A stretch of 64,000 bases of DNA from Oidiodendron maius Zn (Eukaryota; Ascomycota; Leotiomycetes; Myxotrichaceae). The translations under genes and the position numbers were made by a program. The stretch spans positions 2,251,378 to 2,315,377 of the forward strand of contig KN832874.1 of the NCBI GenBank assembly GCA_000827325.1. The letters are read 5' to 3'. The notes under the pieces are model-generated. The model searched no databases. It was not told where the DNA came from and saw only the letters and a program-made list of their open reading frames with translations. The stretch's first letter is position 1; every line of letters begins with the position of its first letter. Positions 10,349-20,662 of this stretch are shown here, in pieces.

Positions 10349-11282
10349 CTACTCTTCCCGAAGATGCTCCTCAAGCCATTGAAGGGCTTCGAATAGAGCA
10401 GACTCCTTTGCATATCTCTGCACTCTTACTTTCAAGTCGGCCCTAACCACAAATCCATGAGTAACACCCTAATAAAGATTAATTTGATAAGGAATTCCGA
10501 GTTTCTTGAGTGTCTCTTCAGAGTCGTGTCATAGATTGCTGGGAAATATATTATCGATTTCTGCGGCGGCCATAGCCAAAGAACCCTTGATCCCTTCCAG
10601 TTCCTGTTTGTCAATCATTGCCGGGTGCGCAATGAAGCCGGCATTGACTCGCTCAGAGGTCAGGAACCGAACAACATATATGATGCCAAAACATTATCCC
10701 ACCAACGCCACTTTCTGTGAAGCTCATCAGTATCACTCACTGTGCACCGTCCTTGCTAAGGCATTACCTTGCAGTCATACTTCTGCTGAAGGGTATTGAT
10801 ACAAGCATCCACGATGGGATCCACTGTTTGGGGTATATGAGAGTTTTCTTCACGCCATAGGCCCCCTTGCATCCATGTTGGAATGCTGAAAGTAGCCATG
10901 TCGGCATTGAGAGGCACTGGGTCGTCGTGGAAAAGGTCGGGCATAAGCACGACATATCTGTGATGGACAATTCAGCCAAAAGTCCAGTTCAGACTAGCAG
11001 TGACTGTACCCATTTTCAGCGTATGCGTCGGCGAGAAGTTGAGCGTTAACGAATTGATGTCCGATAATATCAGTCAGACTAGATTTTGTCAACCATAAAT
11101 GATGATAAATTTGGTATGGGTCATGTTTTTTACTATAAGATCCCATAGCCATTTGACGCCACCGCCGATGTTGGCTCACTGACATAGGCTTCGGTCTCAC
11201 CCACGCTTTCAATGCATCCGCGTGGCTGACCCTCATGCTTGACGCCTTTAAAGCAGCAGGTTCCTGGAGCATTCAAAGTCAT
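10349..11282 (-). pseudogene. Dienelactone hydrolase family pseudogene
   Basis: The minus strand starts with ATG and the family N-terminus NAPGTCCFKGVKHEGQPRG. Later blocks are LTDIIGHQFVNAQLLADAYA, then after an intron YVVLMPDLFHDDPVPLNADM, and after a second intron VALVG-stop-CFG followed by YVVRFLTSERVNAGFIAHP. The last block is GIPYQINLY-stop-GVTHGFVVRADL. The nucleophile Cys of the GYCFG motif and the catalytic His of SHGF-type context are recognisable. The locus carries stops and a frame break in the first exon near 11140, a TAA at 10694-10696 directly before the Cys, a TGA at 10529-10531 and a TAG at 10469-10471. The gene is therefore dead. The family hydrolyses dienelactones made downstream of intradiol ring cleavage, in line with the nearby dioxygenase relic. 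Confidence 0.8.
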
Positions 11283-12021
11283 GTTCAATATATCGATAGA
11301 TAAGACCGCGGTTTGATTAGTTTATAAGCGGATAGGGGAAGTTGCAAATAAGAGCACGAGGGTGGAAGCAAGATTTTATGTAGCCGGCAATAGGTGGTAT
11401 GCTTAGTTTGATTGAGGCTCCTGCATTTAAGTGACCTGGTATCGGTATGACCCAAGGCGAACGCGGACGGCTTAGGATGACCGGCAATTAAAAGGGTCCA
11501 ATGTCCTCCGGTATTAGGCACCTGTGCCATCTTCTCGGGCGTGCTCGGTGTTGATGAATTAGATATCATACAGTATACTCCATCCTGTGTGGCCTGGTGG
11601 TCATTAACCTTGCTCTGCCAGCTCCATCTACCACCCTACGGCTATTGGTGGGGAGCAATCATCGTAGTTATTACTCCTTGTCATGGGGTTGTAGTGTGCT
11701 ATTACCATCTGACTGCAAGTCTATTAAGAGGGCTAAAGAAGCCGCGAAGGAAGTGTGGTGGGGAAAGGGGCTACATAGTTTGCGGCGCCCGGAGCAGTTC
11801 TTCCCCGCAGAGAAATATGGCGTGGGGACATTGGTCACCAACCCCATTTGTGTTTCTAGGGCTTGTTGCCATCGGTCTATTCCAAGCAATTTAGATGCGG
11901 TGGTTCACTACCCCACCCACACGCATTCTTCCATTCTGCACTCAAACAAATATTCATCCTGCGTTTAATGCCGTCCTTGAATTCTGCACTTCGTCCCACG
12001 AAATTCAACTACTAGTGAATC
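11283..12021. other. No recognisable gene
   Basis: Region between the hydrolase and P450 relics. Short overlapping frames on both strands show no family resemblance. The last 100 bases are the 5' flank of the P450 relic. Confidence 0.4.
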
Positions 12022-13078
12022 ATGTGGCTATCTGACGTCCTACGCCAAACCGACATTGTCTCTGCTCTGGAGTTGCTGGCAGCTTCGTTTGTCATCTACT
12101 TGGTCAGCGTTGTAATCTACAACCGCTACTTCCACCCTTTGAGACATTTCCCAGGGCCGTTCTGGGCCTCAATCACATCTTTATGGTATTATCGAGCAAT
12201 CATCAACAGCAAGCATAAGAACTATCAACTTGAAATCCACAGAAAATATGGTCCAATAGTCAGACTTAGACCTGGCTATATTCAAATTACAGATCCTAAT
12301 GCCATAGAAACTATATATAGTCCCAAGCAAAATTTCCTCAAGTCTGACTTTTACTTGCCATTCAACGCTAAAATCTCACCAAGGCCAGGCAACTTTGTTG
12401 TTAGTGATGACAAAATTCATATGGAACGTCGAAGAACGGTGGCGCATCTATACACTCAAGCGGCCGTGCTGGAGTGCGAACCGGGTGATCGATCTCTTTA
12501 AGAAACGAAAGGAACAATTTGCCGATTCAGGGGAGGTCACTGATATGGCTGCCTGGTTTCGAAAATACACGTTTGATATCATAGGTGAAATGTTCTACGG
12601 TCGGGAGGTGTATTTGGGTTCATTCGCGATAATATCGACTATAACAACTGGGGCAATTTATTGGAGGCCCTGACTAAACCGATTTCGGCGATTGCCTATA
12701 TCCCCTATGGCGTCCAAAATATCGTCCGTTCAAGCTTGCTCCTCTTTCCGGAAACTCGAACTGGGGTCATGGGCTTCTTCACGATCATCCAACAATCGCA
12801 TTCCACACTAAACCAGAGATTGGATGACATGGCTGCCAAACGGCCTATCAACCAGAACGATGTTCTTAGTGGACTGATCGATATCGCCAACACCAGATAC
12901 AAAAAGTCCGAGTTTAATATGCAGGACGTAACGGCGGAAACATTCGCCATTATCTTCGCCGGATCCGATACAACTGCTACCGCTTTAACAGCAATCTTCT
13001 ATTTCCTCCACAAACATCCACAGACGCTAGCTAAACTTCGAGAGGAGATTGACCTCGCCTTTGCTGAAGGGAGAGTGC
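12022..13078 (+). pseudogene. Cytochrome P450 pseudogene, frameshifted and missing the haem-binding end
   Basis: It starts with an N-terminal membrane anchor (about residues 15-33) and the hinge RYFHPLRHFPGPFWASITSL, as in microsomal fungal P450s of the benzoate-hydroxylase/pisatin-demethylase kind. The frame is intact to about 12480, where one extra base shifts it. It continues as RVIDLFKKRKEQFADSGEVT and TFDIIGEMFYGR, shifts again near 12615, then reads to the I-helix motif FAGSDTTATALTAIF. Homology ends at about 13070 with DLAFAEGR. The ExxR helix and the Cys haem-ligand loop are absent. The break point coincides with the 3' end of the convergent SDR gene. It cannot encode an active enzyme. 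Confidence 0.85.
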
Positions 13079-13904
13079 TCAAGCATTCGACCCTCCATCT
13101 ACAGTCCAACTTGCGCCCGTAACATAACTAGAATCGTCGCTCAAGAGAAATACCACGACGTTAGCAATTTCTTGTGCAGTTCCAAGTCGAGAAAGCGGTG
13201 GGGGAGGAACTGTAGACTCTCCTCCATTTGCCTGATTTGCGCGAAGCATAGGAGTATCAATAGGACCACTAAATCGGAGCTAAGTTAGTTCACGCCGCTT
13301 TGATCCAAGGAATTAGTTAGACTCACGGCATAATGCTGTTAACCCGAATCTTTCGCCCAGCCGCCTCCATCGCAGCACTCTTCACCAAACCAATGCCCGC
13401 ATGCTTGCTGGTACTGTAGATTGCGCCCTTTCTGAATCCTCGTTCACCGAACATGCTTGTAATATGGACGATGCTTCCCGGCTCTTCCATAAGTCCAGGC
13501 TTCAGTGCTTCGCTGATAACAATGAACGGGCCTTTAACGTTAACGTTCATGATAAAGTCATATTCCTGATCCTCAACATCCCATATTTCAAAATGTCCCA
13601 TCTTGTGGCCTGCTGTCCCTGCCAAATTAGCAACGCCATCTATCTTGCCGAACTTTTCCTTTGTTGTCCGGAGGAATTCTCTAACTGCGGCGCGCTCGGT
13701 GATGTTGACTTGACAGGTGAGTACCTTGCTCTTGTGATCTTCATCAAGTTCATTAACCATCTTCGATAGGCCATCCGCGTTCGTGTCGCATAGTCCCAGC
13801 AATGCACCCCGAGCGATCAATGTGGTCGCGGCTGCATAGCCCATTCCGGATGCGCTTCCAGTGATAACAAACACTTTGCCCACAAGCGAAGCAGCCATAT
13901 TCAC
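13079..13904 (-). CDS. Short-chain dehydrogenase/reductase
   Basis: Two exons (13904-13327 and 13268-13079) and a 58-bp intron give 255 residues with no interruption. The classical SDR layout is complete: TGSASGMG at residues 15-22 binds the nucleotide, NLAG is at 93-96, catalytic Ser150 lies in HITSMFG and YSTSK (Tyr163, Lys167) follows. The C-terminal part has the usual SGPIDTPM and [14 protein letters not shown] blocks. Its length is normal for the family. The substrate cannot be told from sequence; the acidic residue after strand 2 (LCDTN) suggests NAD(H) preference (inference). Its stop codon lies exactly where a truncated convergent P450 loses homology. It is the only intact gene of the surrounding catabolic block. 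Confidence 0.9.
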
Positions 13905-16005
13905 GAGGTTGAATTTGTAAAAAAAAGTTAAATATTGAAGATCCTATAAACTGTTGCACAATCTCATTTGAGTTGAGAATCGTGAGGAAACAGGAGATAG
14001 AGATTGAGAGGATTGTGAGCTAGGCGTGTCATTCAAGAGTGGGAACAACAGATCTAATAACTGGTTACGTGATTCTGCATTTTGCGAAGCCGTCGTACAT
14101 GTACTAAGTCAGAATTTTGTCCCAGAAAAAAGTGCGACAAGTATTCCCGAACGAAGGTGTCTAGCACCACGATTGTAGTTCCTACTTGCCACCTGTGCTG
14201 TACTGTACCTCTCAGAGCCATGCCACAGTAGGGACTAGTACTGCTCACCATAAGCAGGCTGCATTAGCTTTACCACGATATTTGGTAGTGGAGGGCCTCA
14301 AACGCGCAGGGATTGCAAATAATTCTCGCCATGCGAGTGGGGCAGATATTGGCTGTGCTTATCACCTTTGTCCAGGAGCATCCTGCTTCGTGGTGATACT
14401 TGTACAAGTAATTCAGGTCAAGTGGAGAGTCCGCAAGCAGGTTGCATTAGTGTGAAATCCGCCTGCAGGGACTATTGGCTGAATCGAAGGAAGCGAATGA
14501 TGTAACTGGACTAGTGCCTTTTAAGGCTTTTAGCCGGGCGCAATAGACTTCGTTCGTATGTGAGCGGCGCACTGCTTTTTTACCGCAAAAATCATCAAAA
14601 ACGAGCCCTAAGTGAAAATACAACCGTGCCGTATACAATTAAGAAGAGAATAACTTCTCTCTCTTTCGGCCCTTACTATTGACTCTAGGCATCACATTAA
14701 GTCCCGGTATTATAGGGCGTTGGGGATAACGAAGAAGATGTCCCTTTCCTAGTCATCCTGGATATGCATAATATTCCGGTCCCCTTTCTCGGGGCTGTCG
14801 GGGCCGACTGAAAATTCCTCTACTCAAGGATCCGGGATTCGGATATTTAGACCAATCGGGGATGGTGCCGGAGCACAGGAAGCGGTGCAGGGTGGCGGAG
14901 ATGCTCTAGGAACGATATAAATCCATCACAGGCTGCTAGAGTAATCACACCAGCGGCAGGTGGTTTAATATTCCGATATTGGGGGTGGCCGGTAAAAGGC
15001 ATATTGGATTCCGCTTCCAGCACGGAATATGAGAAAATAGAATCGTCTAAGCCCCGCCCGCTCAATAAGCTACGTGGTCCGGTCAATCCAATTGTTTTTT
15101 ACCTCGTTATATATGGAATTTTATTCGCTTGGCTTAGAAAATGTAAGATATCAGTTCGTCGCACAACAACAGGCCTCCTTTATATCTGTAGCCATACTCC
15201 GTCGGTATCATTTGTATTTCTAAGCCTCTGAACATGATATTGAGGAGAGAAGAAGCGGATAAACTATACCTGGTAATAAGGGGCCTCTCCACCCCCTCAA
15301 GAGTCTACACTCGAATTTTACAAAAGTGTTCGGATCATTACCCTTTTGCTCCACAAATCATCTTCTTACTACATCAACCCATGTTACCGGCCGCCAGGCA
15401 AAGTCTCGGAGTCTCGCCTGACAGGGCTGCACTATATCGAAATAATGTAACCCGCACTGATCCCTGAAATCTCAGACGGTCTCTCCACATGGAGGCGGGA
15501 TCCCCAGAGTGGAGAATGGGTCCTAGTGTATGAGACATAGAACACAGTCCGGATATCTCTTGTGAGTTTAATAACGACCGGAGCTCACAAAGAGGTAGGT
15601 TAGAGGAATTTGGGCAACTTCATGCACACAGTTCTCCTCCAGTGTAAAATATAGACTTCAAAATCATGGGTGAAGCCCGTACCAGACAAAAGCCCAGCGG
15701 CTATGATTACAATGGGATTGTGTTGCAACATTCGAATGGAGTTGGCGACTTGATTTGCCACAATTCCATGGGGGGAGTTAGCGGGATTGTGAGAAAAACT
15801 TTGCATGCTTCGTAGCAAAAAATACTAGCATTTAATATACCTTTGATAGCCTTTATTGGAATATTATTATCAAGTGAGCCGTCTATCTTTTCTCAACAGG
15901 TCTACCCTAATACTTAAGCTGTACTAATATCCATGATATATGATCAACTACGATTTTGCCAAAACCAGAGAGAGACAAGTTTTATAGCTAAATCAGTTCC
16001 GGGAG
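13905..16005. other. No supported gene; possible decayed coding sequence
   Basis: About 2.1 kb without a convincing gene. The minus strand at 14850-15090 and 15600-15820 has compositionally protein-like stretches, but I cannot assign them and stops interrupt them. Part may belong to the FAD-oxidoreductase relic that follows. Confidence 0.35.
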
Positions 16006-16345
16006 CTAACTATAAGATGCCGGTAAATGCTCCGCGGCCCAAGGCTGGGTATAAAACCACCTGAGGAGGCCAGACACCGAGAAAATAACATCCAGAGAGT
16101 CAAAACGATTCTTATATTGTGAATAGTTAATATCCAGTCCAAGTCCCGAGGCTATCGTTGTACGTAAAAGTGTGAAATACGCGTACATTTTCATCACTTG
16201 CCTTTCTCTTCGGGAGGCTACGGTGGTTTGCAATTGAGGGTAAGCTTCGACAGTCAGAGACGTGATAACACCAATGATACTGCCTCCGCCACCTTGCAGT
16301 ATCTAGAAGATATACTCCGAAGATTTCTTCATCAGATTAGTTTTG
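16006..16345 (-). pseudogene. FAD-linked oxidoreductase (BBE-like) fragment
   Basis: On the minus strand the text reads EYIF-stop-ILQGGGGSIIGVITSLTVEAYPQ. In berberine-bridge-enzyme-like and other PCMH-type FAD oxidases this segment is DLFWALRGGGGSTFGVVTS, so the TAG replaces Trp (TGG to TAG). The sequence downstream stays open for about 75 residues but is less recognisable. Neither the FAD-attachment domain nor a C-terminus is seen. It is a decayed piece only. Confidence 0.5.
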
Positions 16346-16569
16346 CGATAATCTCGCTTCTGGTGAATTAACTTCCTGATTAGCTCAAAAGTAGCAAAAT
16401 GATATTGTGCAACGTATCCCTAAGATGGTTCATAATCGTAACATCAATTTAAGAAGTGTGCTGTAGGGAAATAATGTTATGTTTACTCTTGGGGGCTCAA
16501 AACCAGTCCATCCCTTGCTCCTTTCCAACCTTTTCACAATATTTCACACGCACACCTCCACATAAGCGC

Positions 16570-17775
16570 CTATAAGTTTGGCAACTTCATAACACTATCT
16601 GTCACGTAATTATTAGTACCCAAATATCCAGCACTCACGATAAGCAAATAATCCGGATCATCCATGACTCTCAGCTCCCTCGAATAAGAACCCCATTGAG
16701 GCGTATTGTACATGACCCAAGAATTTGGTTCACCTAATTCCGTGTTTACAAAGATCTCAGGACTACTGTTTGCGCTCACGGCGATAGTTCCATTTGCACC
16801 GCCTGAAGGACTCCAGACGACGTAGGGGGAGGAAGTTGGGACGGTCCCGCCAGCGTTGAGGATTTGTCCTGGTGCGGAGTTGAATAAAAGGGGACTAGAG
16901 CTGATGCGGTAGTAGACAGGGTAGCCGGCGTTTTTTGGGTTCGGGCCACCGCCATATTCATAGGTCATGATCCATTGACCATTAGGGAGAGGTGCGATGG
17001 TCGTCATACCAGGGCGTTGGCTATAGGTGGGGTATGCGACGTCATCGATTACGACTCCCCAATTGATAGCATCTGAGGATACTTGGTGGACGAGCTTTTG
17101 ACCATGTGCTGGGTCGCGCTGGTCAGAATAGTAAGCGACGAGTTGGTTGTTGTAGACCATAAGAAATGGCTCCCAGACTGGGGTGTAGCCGTTGGTGGAA
17201 ATGGCCTCTCCTCCTTCTGCAATGCTGGAGACGAATGACCAGGTTGCCCCATTGTCCTTAGATGCGTAGAGATCGATCTTGGTGTGGCTGAGATTAGCAG
17301 GAACAGAGTTGCCGGCACAGAGAATTGTTCCTTTTGGAAGATTGCCGATCGCCTGTGGAAGGACATAGAGGAACGGTTCCCAGCGCAATCCCCAACCATT
17401 CACTTGATCCGTGACATTGGAAAAAGAAGTCCAGGTCTGGCCCTTATCGGAGCTTTTGTAAATGGGGAAATAGACCAAGGGTGGTTCGGGGGAGTAGTTT
17501 TCCCTTGATATGATCTGTTAGCCGAGCTGGTAGAGAATTATTAATATCTATTACCATGTTGCTAGGACAGTTCCATCTGCCAGTTGAGCTGTACGGCCAT
17601 AGAGGGTTCTTGGAGTACTGTAGCTCGTTGGCGGATAGAATATTGTCTCTTTTGTAACTACGTGGTCCGCAACAGCACGCTGTTCGATAGCTACTCCTGC
17701 TGTGGGTGCGGCATAGCCAAAGGAGACGGACAAGGCCAATGCGAAGCATGCGGCAAAGGGGTTGCGGCCGAACAT
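16570..17775 (-). CDS. Secreted BNR-repeat glycoside hydrolase, GH93 exo-arabinanase type
   Basis: Two exons (17775-17555 and 17503-16570) give 384 residues. The 51-bp intron ends in AAG, an uncommon but valid acceptor that is the only one keeping Trp-Glu-Asn in frame. The first 20-25 residues form a signal peptide (PFAACFALALSVSFGYA). The mature part begins with YPPTSYSTPRTLYGRTAQLA, then TWENYSP, and carries Asp-box motifs SSDKGQTWTSF and SKDNGATWSFV on a sialidase-like beta-propeller. Conserved WEPFL occurs twice, with YYSDQRDP in the middle. Fungal GH93 enzymes release arabinobiose from the end of linear alpha-1,5-arabinan. The length fits the family. The gene lies head-to-head with a sugar transporter and near a Zn2Cys6 regulator, as in a saccharide-uptake cluster. 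Confidence 0.8.
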
Positions 17776-18922
17776 GACGAGATAAAACCGTGCGGCAGAG
17801 CAATATGTAAAATTTAGGCTAGTTGATGGTGCTGAGAGGATATCTCTAGGTGTGATTCTTTGACTATGGGCATTGGCAGTCTTATATACTTTTCTCGGGC
17901 CATGCCTGCCCACAATTGAGACAGTCCCTTGCGCAGTGGAAGAGGTGTGACTTGCATCAAAGCTAACATGGTCGATGGCTTCGATATTATCGGCCACACA
18001 CTCTCTGAGAACCCCAAAAACCTTCAGATTAGCTTTCCACAGTAGTGTTGTTCCTTCCCCGAGTTCCCCGCGATTTTCCGCCCCGCAATTTCCTCCGCAA
18101 TTTCCTCCGCGATTTTGCTCTGTATCTTCTTTGTTCAAGCGATCTCATGCATTGATTGGCGCGCTTACGATAGTATGTTTGGCCAAACCTGAGAGATTTC
18201 AGGATTTTACCCCGGGTCAGGCGCCCCCTATTGATTCATGAAAGTAGGCTCGACCGCGAGTCCAACAAGGGTTGGTTCATTGGTTTAGTGCGTGGGGAAA
18301 CCTAAATGCTCAATGCGGGAATCACAGCCAATCACCATCAGCTAATCCCGGCCTGCGCCTAACGGGCACCTTCATGCAAGACGGCGATCGTTTGTATCAA
18401 GTATCAACTCCATACCCTCTCACTTTACTTAGCGACCCACTTCCATTGGCGCGCCTGGCTTGGTTAAGATCTCACCCGCGGGGCAGACGCGGGTACTTTG
18501 CAATTGACTATACGTAATCCACAATGCAGATTCAATTTCTCCAACCCAGGTTTTCGCCTCCAGCGACTGGTGTTATTAACCGGAATCCAAAATGATGACC
18601 AAGCACGATCTTGTTACATTGGGCCCAAGCACATCAACGGACAACAGCTGACGGAATAGCGGGATTGAAGCCATTCAATTGGCTGCCCATTCCGCCATGG
18701 ACTCGGCACCCCTAATTGATTGTAGACAGTGTTCTCAGATAAAGGGTGGGGGTGGGTTTGGCCGATCAACTTATCAGGAAAGGGATCGTGAAATATTGAG
18801 GTACTAAATCTTTATATAGTGGCAGATCTCCCTCTTGTCCTCAACTATGTCGATGCAGACCACTGGTTTATATCATATTCCTTGTCGTCCTTTTCCGTTC
18901 ACGTTATATCCGATAACAACTC
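17776..18922. promoter_or_regulatory. Divergent promoter region between GH93 and sugar transporter
   Basis: About 1.15 kb separate the two start codons. TATA-like cttatatac at 17881-17889 lies about 105 bases upstream of the GH93 ATG, and tttatatagt at 18811-18820 about 103 bases upstream of the transporter ATG. At 18055-18117 a short run repeats a ccgcaattttcc-like word. At 18575-18582 the minus strand reads CGGTTAAT, matching the CGGDTAAW site reported for the arabinanolytic regulator AraR, but an 8-mer this degenerate can occur by chance. No gene is seen between. Confidence 0.5.
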
Positions 18923-20662
18923 ATGGCTGATCACGGAACTGGAGAGAAAGCCCAAGTTGCTCATAATGAGGGCACCGAAGGGATCATGTTAGATGACGCC
19001 GTGCAAATCGCCGACGAGGTGCTGTATGGCAAATCCAGTCCTTGGACTTGGCCGCTAATTCGCTTGTACTGTGTTTTGTTTATTGGATATCTTTGTGGTT
19101 GCTTGAATGGGTATGATGGTTCGCTTATGGGCGGGCTGAATGTAATGAAGGCCTATCAAGAATTCTTTGGGATGTGAGTGCTGTCCGCAGGCCGTCGGCT
19201 TAAAGCCGTGGAGAAAACGCGCTGAATGGCTGACGATTTGTAGGAGATCCGCCGATTCCGGCACTGGTCTGGTGTTCGCCATGTATAGCCTGGGCTCCAT
19301 TCCAGCAGTCGTCCTGTCTGGCCCCGTGAACGACTATCTGGGCCGCCGCATGGGAATGTTCACTGGAGCGGTTCTAATCATCATTGGAACATGTATTCAA
19401 GCACCAGCGATCAGCCACAGCATGTTCCTAGCAGGCCGATTTATCTTAGGCTTTGGAGTGACCTTTTGCAATGTCAGCTCCCCCTGCTATGTCAGCGAAA
19501 TGGCACATCCCCGTTGGCGTGGAACCTTAACCGGTCTGTATAATTGTATGTGGTCAGTACATATGCATGGCCCTATTTACGCTTGCTCGTGCTCACTCGG
19601 TCGATTCGCAGGTGGATCGGATCTATTATTGCAGGCTGGGTCGTCTATGGATGCTCACACATCACGACGTCTATGGGATTTCGCATTCCGATCTGGTGCC
19701 AACTGCTCTCATCCGTTGTCGTGGGGGCTGCAGCCTGGTTTCTCCCCGAGTCCCCGCGCTGGTTGATGGCCCAGGACCGCTTGGAGGATGCAATTAGTGT
19801 CCTTGCCAAGTATCATGGAGAGGGTGATCGTAATCACCCCATTGTCATCCTCCAGGTGGAAGAGATGCAGCATCAAATCCTCATTGGGGCGTCTGATAAA
19901 AGGTGGTGGGATTACCGCGAGTTATATAACACCCGCTCAGCGCGAAATCGTCTTATCTGTGCATTGGGAATGGGCTGTTTTGGTCAGGTCTCAGGTAACA
20001 GTGTGACGAGTTACTATTTGCCGGTAATGCTGCAAAATGCAGGAATTGCCTCGCAAAGCACTGAGTTGATGCTAAATGGTATTTTCCCCATGATCTGTTT
20101 TCTTGCCTCTATTGCTGGTGCTCGATTCACCGATACGATTGGTCGTCGACCATTATTGATCTACTCAATCTTCTTCTGCTCCTGTTGCTTTGCTATTATA
20201 ACTGGTCGTTCGAAGATGGCCGTGGAAAACCCAGATAGTCGGTTGGCAGCTAACGCCACAATCGCCTTTATCTACATCTTCGGTATTGTCTTCTCTTTTG
20301 GTTGGACACCGCTACAGAGCATGTATATCGTCGAGTGCCTGACCACTAATACTCGTGCAAAAGGCACCTCCGTTGCCTATCTTGTCACTGCTATCAGTAG
20401 TGCAGTCATACAGTACAGTGCTGGACCTGGAATGGATAACATCCACTATTATTTCTACTTAGTCTTTGTGTTCTGGGACCTGTTTGAACTGGTGATCATC
20501 TACTTCTTCTGGCCTGAGACCAAGAATCGGACACTGGAGGAGTTGGAAGAAGTTTTCTCGGCCCCGAATCCGGTGAAGCGCAGTCTGATCCACCGGGATG
20601 CCAACACTGTTCTCAGTACTCTGCAGTTCGAGGATCAGGATGCGAAGGGTGGACGGGCGTGA
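18923..20662 (+). CDS. MFS sugar transporter, lactose-permease type
   Basis: Three exons (18923-19173, 19244-19552, 19612-20662) and introns of 70 and 59 bp give 536 residues. It has twelve hydrophobic segments and the sugar-porter signatures: NDYLGRRMG in the first half, [18 protein letters not shown] before the central loop, and [14 protein letters not shown] in the second half. The last helix leads to [18 protein letters not shown]. The family imports mono- and oligosaccharides with protons across the plasma membrane. Head-to-head placement with a GH93 arabinanase suggests arabino-oligosaccharide or arabinose uptake (inference). The second intron reads CMW-WIGSII on joining, as expected for the family (YN..W..GSI). 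No defect is visible. Confidence 0.88.

Noticed and set aside
11541-11968. Two overlapping plus-strand frames of about 120 codons before the P450
   Set aside because: No domain or signal peptide that fits; Cys/Trp-rich low-quality text; likely promoter sequence.
13049-13288. Plus-strand frame continuing the P450
   Set aside because: It is antisense to the second exon of the SDR and contains no ExxR or haem-loop motif.
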